Origin: Flavobacterium glycines
GTDB lineage: Bacteria; Bacteroidota; Bacteroidia; Flavobacteriales; Flavobacteriaceae
DNA length: 64,000 nucleotides
Reading direction: 5' to 3'
NCBI RefSeq assembly: GCF_900100165.1
Contig: NZ_FNEO01000004.1
Span: 124,001 to 188,000, forward strand
The notes beneath the pieces were generated by a model, which saw nothing but the letters and a program-made list of their open reading frames with translations, was not told the origin of the DNA and searched no databases. The position numbers and the translations under genes are program-made. Positions 62,038 to 64,000 of this stretch are shown here, in pieces (position 1 is the stretch's first letter; each line of letters opens with the position of its first letter).

Positions 62038-64000
62038 CTAGTGTTTCAAATCAGTAAACGGAGTATCAAGTGTAAATGCAGCATGTGTTTTCTCCACTAC
62101 TTTTTCTTTTTCTAATGTAAATTCAGCGGTTTCTTTTATATTCAATGACGATGCACCCACCAAAACTTTATATTTTCCTGCTTCTGCAATCCAAGCATTT
62201 TTATTGGGAACAAATGAAGCCAGGTTTTTAGCATTTAATATCAAAGTGATTGTTTGACTTTCACCGGGTTGTAACAACTTCGTCTTTCCAAAAGCTTTTA
62301 ACTCTTCTCTTGGTTTATCAATTGATTTTTCAGGAGCAGACAAAAACAATTCAACCACTTCTTTACCTGCTGTTTTACCCATATTGGTTATGGTAACCGA
62401 AACAATCATTTTATCATTAAATGTTTTCGAACTCAAAGTAAGATTCGAATAATCAAATGTTGTGTATGATAAACCGTATCCAAATTCATAAGAAGGTTTG
62501 ACATTAAACGTGTTAAAATAACGGTAGCCAACATAAATCCCTTCTTCGTAATTAACGCTTGTAGGGTTTTCGGCAGGTGTTCCAATCCAATTTTTAGTAG
62601 CTGCTGCATCTTCATAATTCACAGGAAAAGTCATAGTCAATTTTCCTGAAGGTGTAACTTTACCTGTAAACACATCAACAACAGAATTTCCGCCTTCCTG
62701 TCCCGGTTGCCATGGTAACAAAATAGCATCTACTTTGTCTCTCCAACTGGCTGTTTCAATTACACCGCCAATATTTAAAACAACAACCACTTTTTTGCCT
62801 TGAGCATGAAAAATTTCAGAAACACTATTAATCAGATTAATTTCGTCCTGAGCTAAATTGAAATCATCAGCCACTTTACGATCATCACCTTCACCAGCAT
62901 TTCTTCCAATTGTAATTAAAGCCAATTCTGAAGTTTTCGCTTTATTGTTTATAGTTTCATTGTTTAGATCTAATTCGATAATTCTTTTTGGTGTTGCTAA
63001 TAAACCGCCTTCCTTTTCGCGGCGAGCCATTTCTTTTACTTTTTGGTCTGCTACATAAGGTTTATATAAGTCTTCTAAATCTTTATCAATAGAAAAACCT
63101 GAATTAGTCAGGCCGTCAATCAGTGAAACAGAATATGCTTCGTTGACGTCTCCACTTCCTGTTCCCCCTGCAATAAAATCATAAGAGGTATTTCCAAAAA
63201 CTGCCAGCGGAGCTGATTTTGATACAAATGGTAAAACAGCATTATCATTTTTCAACAAAATAGTTCCTTCTGCAGCAGCTTGTCTGGTAACTAAAGCATT
63301 TTCTTTTAAGTTGGGTTTATTAGAATACTGGTAGTTATTCATCACCGGTGATCTCATAACTAATTCCAAAATTCTTCTCAAATTAGTATCAATTACTTCA
63401 TTAGTTAATTTACCATTTTTAATATTTTCTAAAATAGCATTTTGCTGGCTAGGTAATCCAGGCATCAATAAGTCATTACCCGCCGAAAGTTGTTTGACCA
63501 CATCACTAACAGCATCTTTAGAAGAAATAGCTCCAAATCCGTTATAACCACCGAACCAGTCCGACATTACCAATCCTTTAAATCCCCATTCCTCACGCAG
63601 CACTGTAGTCAATAAATCTTTTCGAGCCGACGTATATTCTCCATTAACTAAATTATAAGAAGACATTACCGTCCAGGGCTGAGCTGTTTTGACCGCGATT
63701 TCAAAACCTCTTAAATAAATTTCACGCAGGGCTCTTTCGCTGATGTGAGCATTAATCCCCATACGATTTCTTTCCTGATTGTTGGCAGCAAAATGTTTGA
63801 TTGAAGTTCCAACACCGTTTGATTGTACTCCATTTACCATCGCAGCAGCAATGGTTCCTGACAACAATGGATCTTCTGAATAATATTCGAAATTTCTACC
63901 ACACAATGGATTTCGGTGGATATTCATACCTGGCCCAAGCAACACATCAACACCATATTCTTTCACTTCATTCCCCATCGCTTTTCCAACATTGTTAATC
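62038..64000 (-). CDS. GH3 family beta-glucosidase, 5' end outside window
   Basis: More than 650 residues of a BglX-like GH3 enzyme; the frame is open through base 64000 (INNVGKAMGNEVKEYG), so the start lies outside. The catalytic nucleophile Asp is in VMSDWFGG (codon 63559-63561). The KHFAANNQERNR motif, the GH3 C-terminal domain and the fibronectin-III-like domain (LTLSSKTFNDKMIVSVTI) are present. It would release glucose from beta-glucan oligosaccharides made by the GH30 enzyme encoded downstream. Confidence 0.92.
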   Translation of the reverse strand, partial: INNVGKAMGNEVKEYGVDVLLGPGMNIHRNPLCGRNFEYYSEDPLLSGTIAAAMVNGVQSNGVGTSIKHFAANNQERNRMGINAHISERALREIYLRGFEIAVKTAQPWTVMSSYNLVNGEYTSARKDLLTTVLREEWGFKGLVMSDWFGGYNGFGAISSKDAVSDVVKQLSAGNDLLMPGLPSQQNAILENIKNGKLTNEVIDTNLRRILELVMRSPVMNNYQYSNKPNLKENALVTRQAAAEGTILLKNDNAVLPFVSKSAPLAVFGNTSYDFIAGGTGSGDVNEAYSVSLIDGLTNSGFSIDKDLEDLYKPYVADQKVKEMARREKEGGLLATPKRIIELDLNNETINNKAKTSELALITIGRNAGEGDDRKVADDFNLAQDEINLINSVSEIFHAQGKKVVVVLNIGGVIETASWRDKVDAILLPWQPGQEGGNSVVDVFTGKVTPSGKLTMTFPVNYEDAAATKNWIGTPAENPTSVNYEEGIYVGYRYFNTFNVKPSYEFGYGLSYTTFDYSNLTLSSKTFNDKMIVSVTITNMGKTAGKEVVELFLSAPEKSIDKPREELKAFGKTKLLQPGESQTITLILNAKNLASFVPNKNAWIAEAGKYKVLVGASSLNIKETAEFTLEKEKVVEKTHAAFTLDTPFTDLKH

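Overview
The window is low-G+C chromosomal DNA that looks like a Flavobacterium or close Flavobacteriaceae relative. The signs are SusC/SusD outer-membrane proteins, a rpsL-rpsG-fusA-rpsJ ribosomal operon without tuf, flavobacterial -33 TTTG / -7 TAnnTTTG promoters, almost no Shine-Dalgarno sequences and A-rich leaders. No rRNA, CRISPR array, prophage or transposase was seen, and no stretch above 300 bases lacks a gene.

Layout. 1-9.0 kb (minus): the str/S10/spc ribosomal cluster, from rpsL at 8993 down to rplX, which runs off the left edge. 9.2-15.1 kb (plus): an orphan SusC/SusD/lipoprotein operon. 15.2-22.6 kb: rlmB, a rhomboid protease, rarA, a secreted protein, a YjjG-type phosphatase, radC, mpl and a TPR protein. 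22.7-30.3 kb (plus): an MJ1255-type glycosyltransferase and a 2133-residue alpha-2-macroglobulin with a SusC-like insert. 30.3-34.1 kb (minus): hpt-adk-corC-obgE. 34.2-38.6 kb (plus): a helical unknown, purK, purE and an M3 peptidase. 38.6-40.5 kb: a lone AlbA_2/ATPase-fold gene between two copies of one terminator hairpin. 40.5-45.6 kb: a UbiA-like membrane protein, gcvP and a FabH-like synthase. 45.7-50.5 kb: a flippase, two GT2 glycosyltransferases and an MlaE/MlaF pair. 50.6-53.5 kb (minus): a SprT-like protein, a four-helix-bundle S23-type gene, an SDR and an acyl-CoA dehydrogenase. 53.6-58.3 kb: anmK, a TonB-like transducer converging on exbB-exbD, and folC. 58.3-58.7 kb: tRNA-Val and tRNA-Ser. 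58.8-64 kb (minus): glpD and a GH3-GH30 glucan-degradation pair, with GH3 cut by the right edge.

Working together. ExbB/ExbD and the TonB-like protein could energise SusC-type receptors. purK/purE, hpt and adk serve purine metabolism, and mpl and anmK recycle peptidoglycan. GH3 and GH30 would hydrolyse beta-glucans.

The most unusual signal is a set of degenerate 7- or 8-bp-period arrays in intergenic DNA, mostly as facing inverted pairs (8.5, 16.8, 31.4, 33.5, 36.0, 49.0 and 51.2-51.6 kb). At 51.2-51.6 kb such a pair tightly brackets the S23-type gene, so the gene sits where the loop of a repeat palindrome would be. I propose, as inference, that this is a mobile stem-loop element and that the gene-less arrays are related non-autonomous copies.
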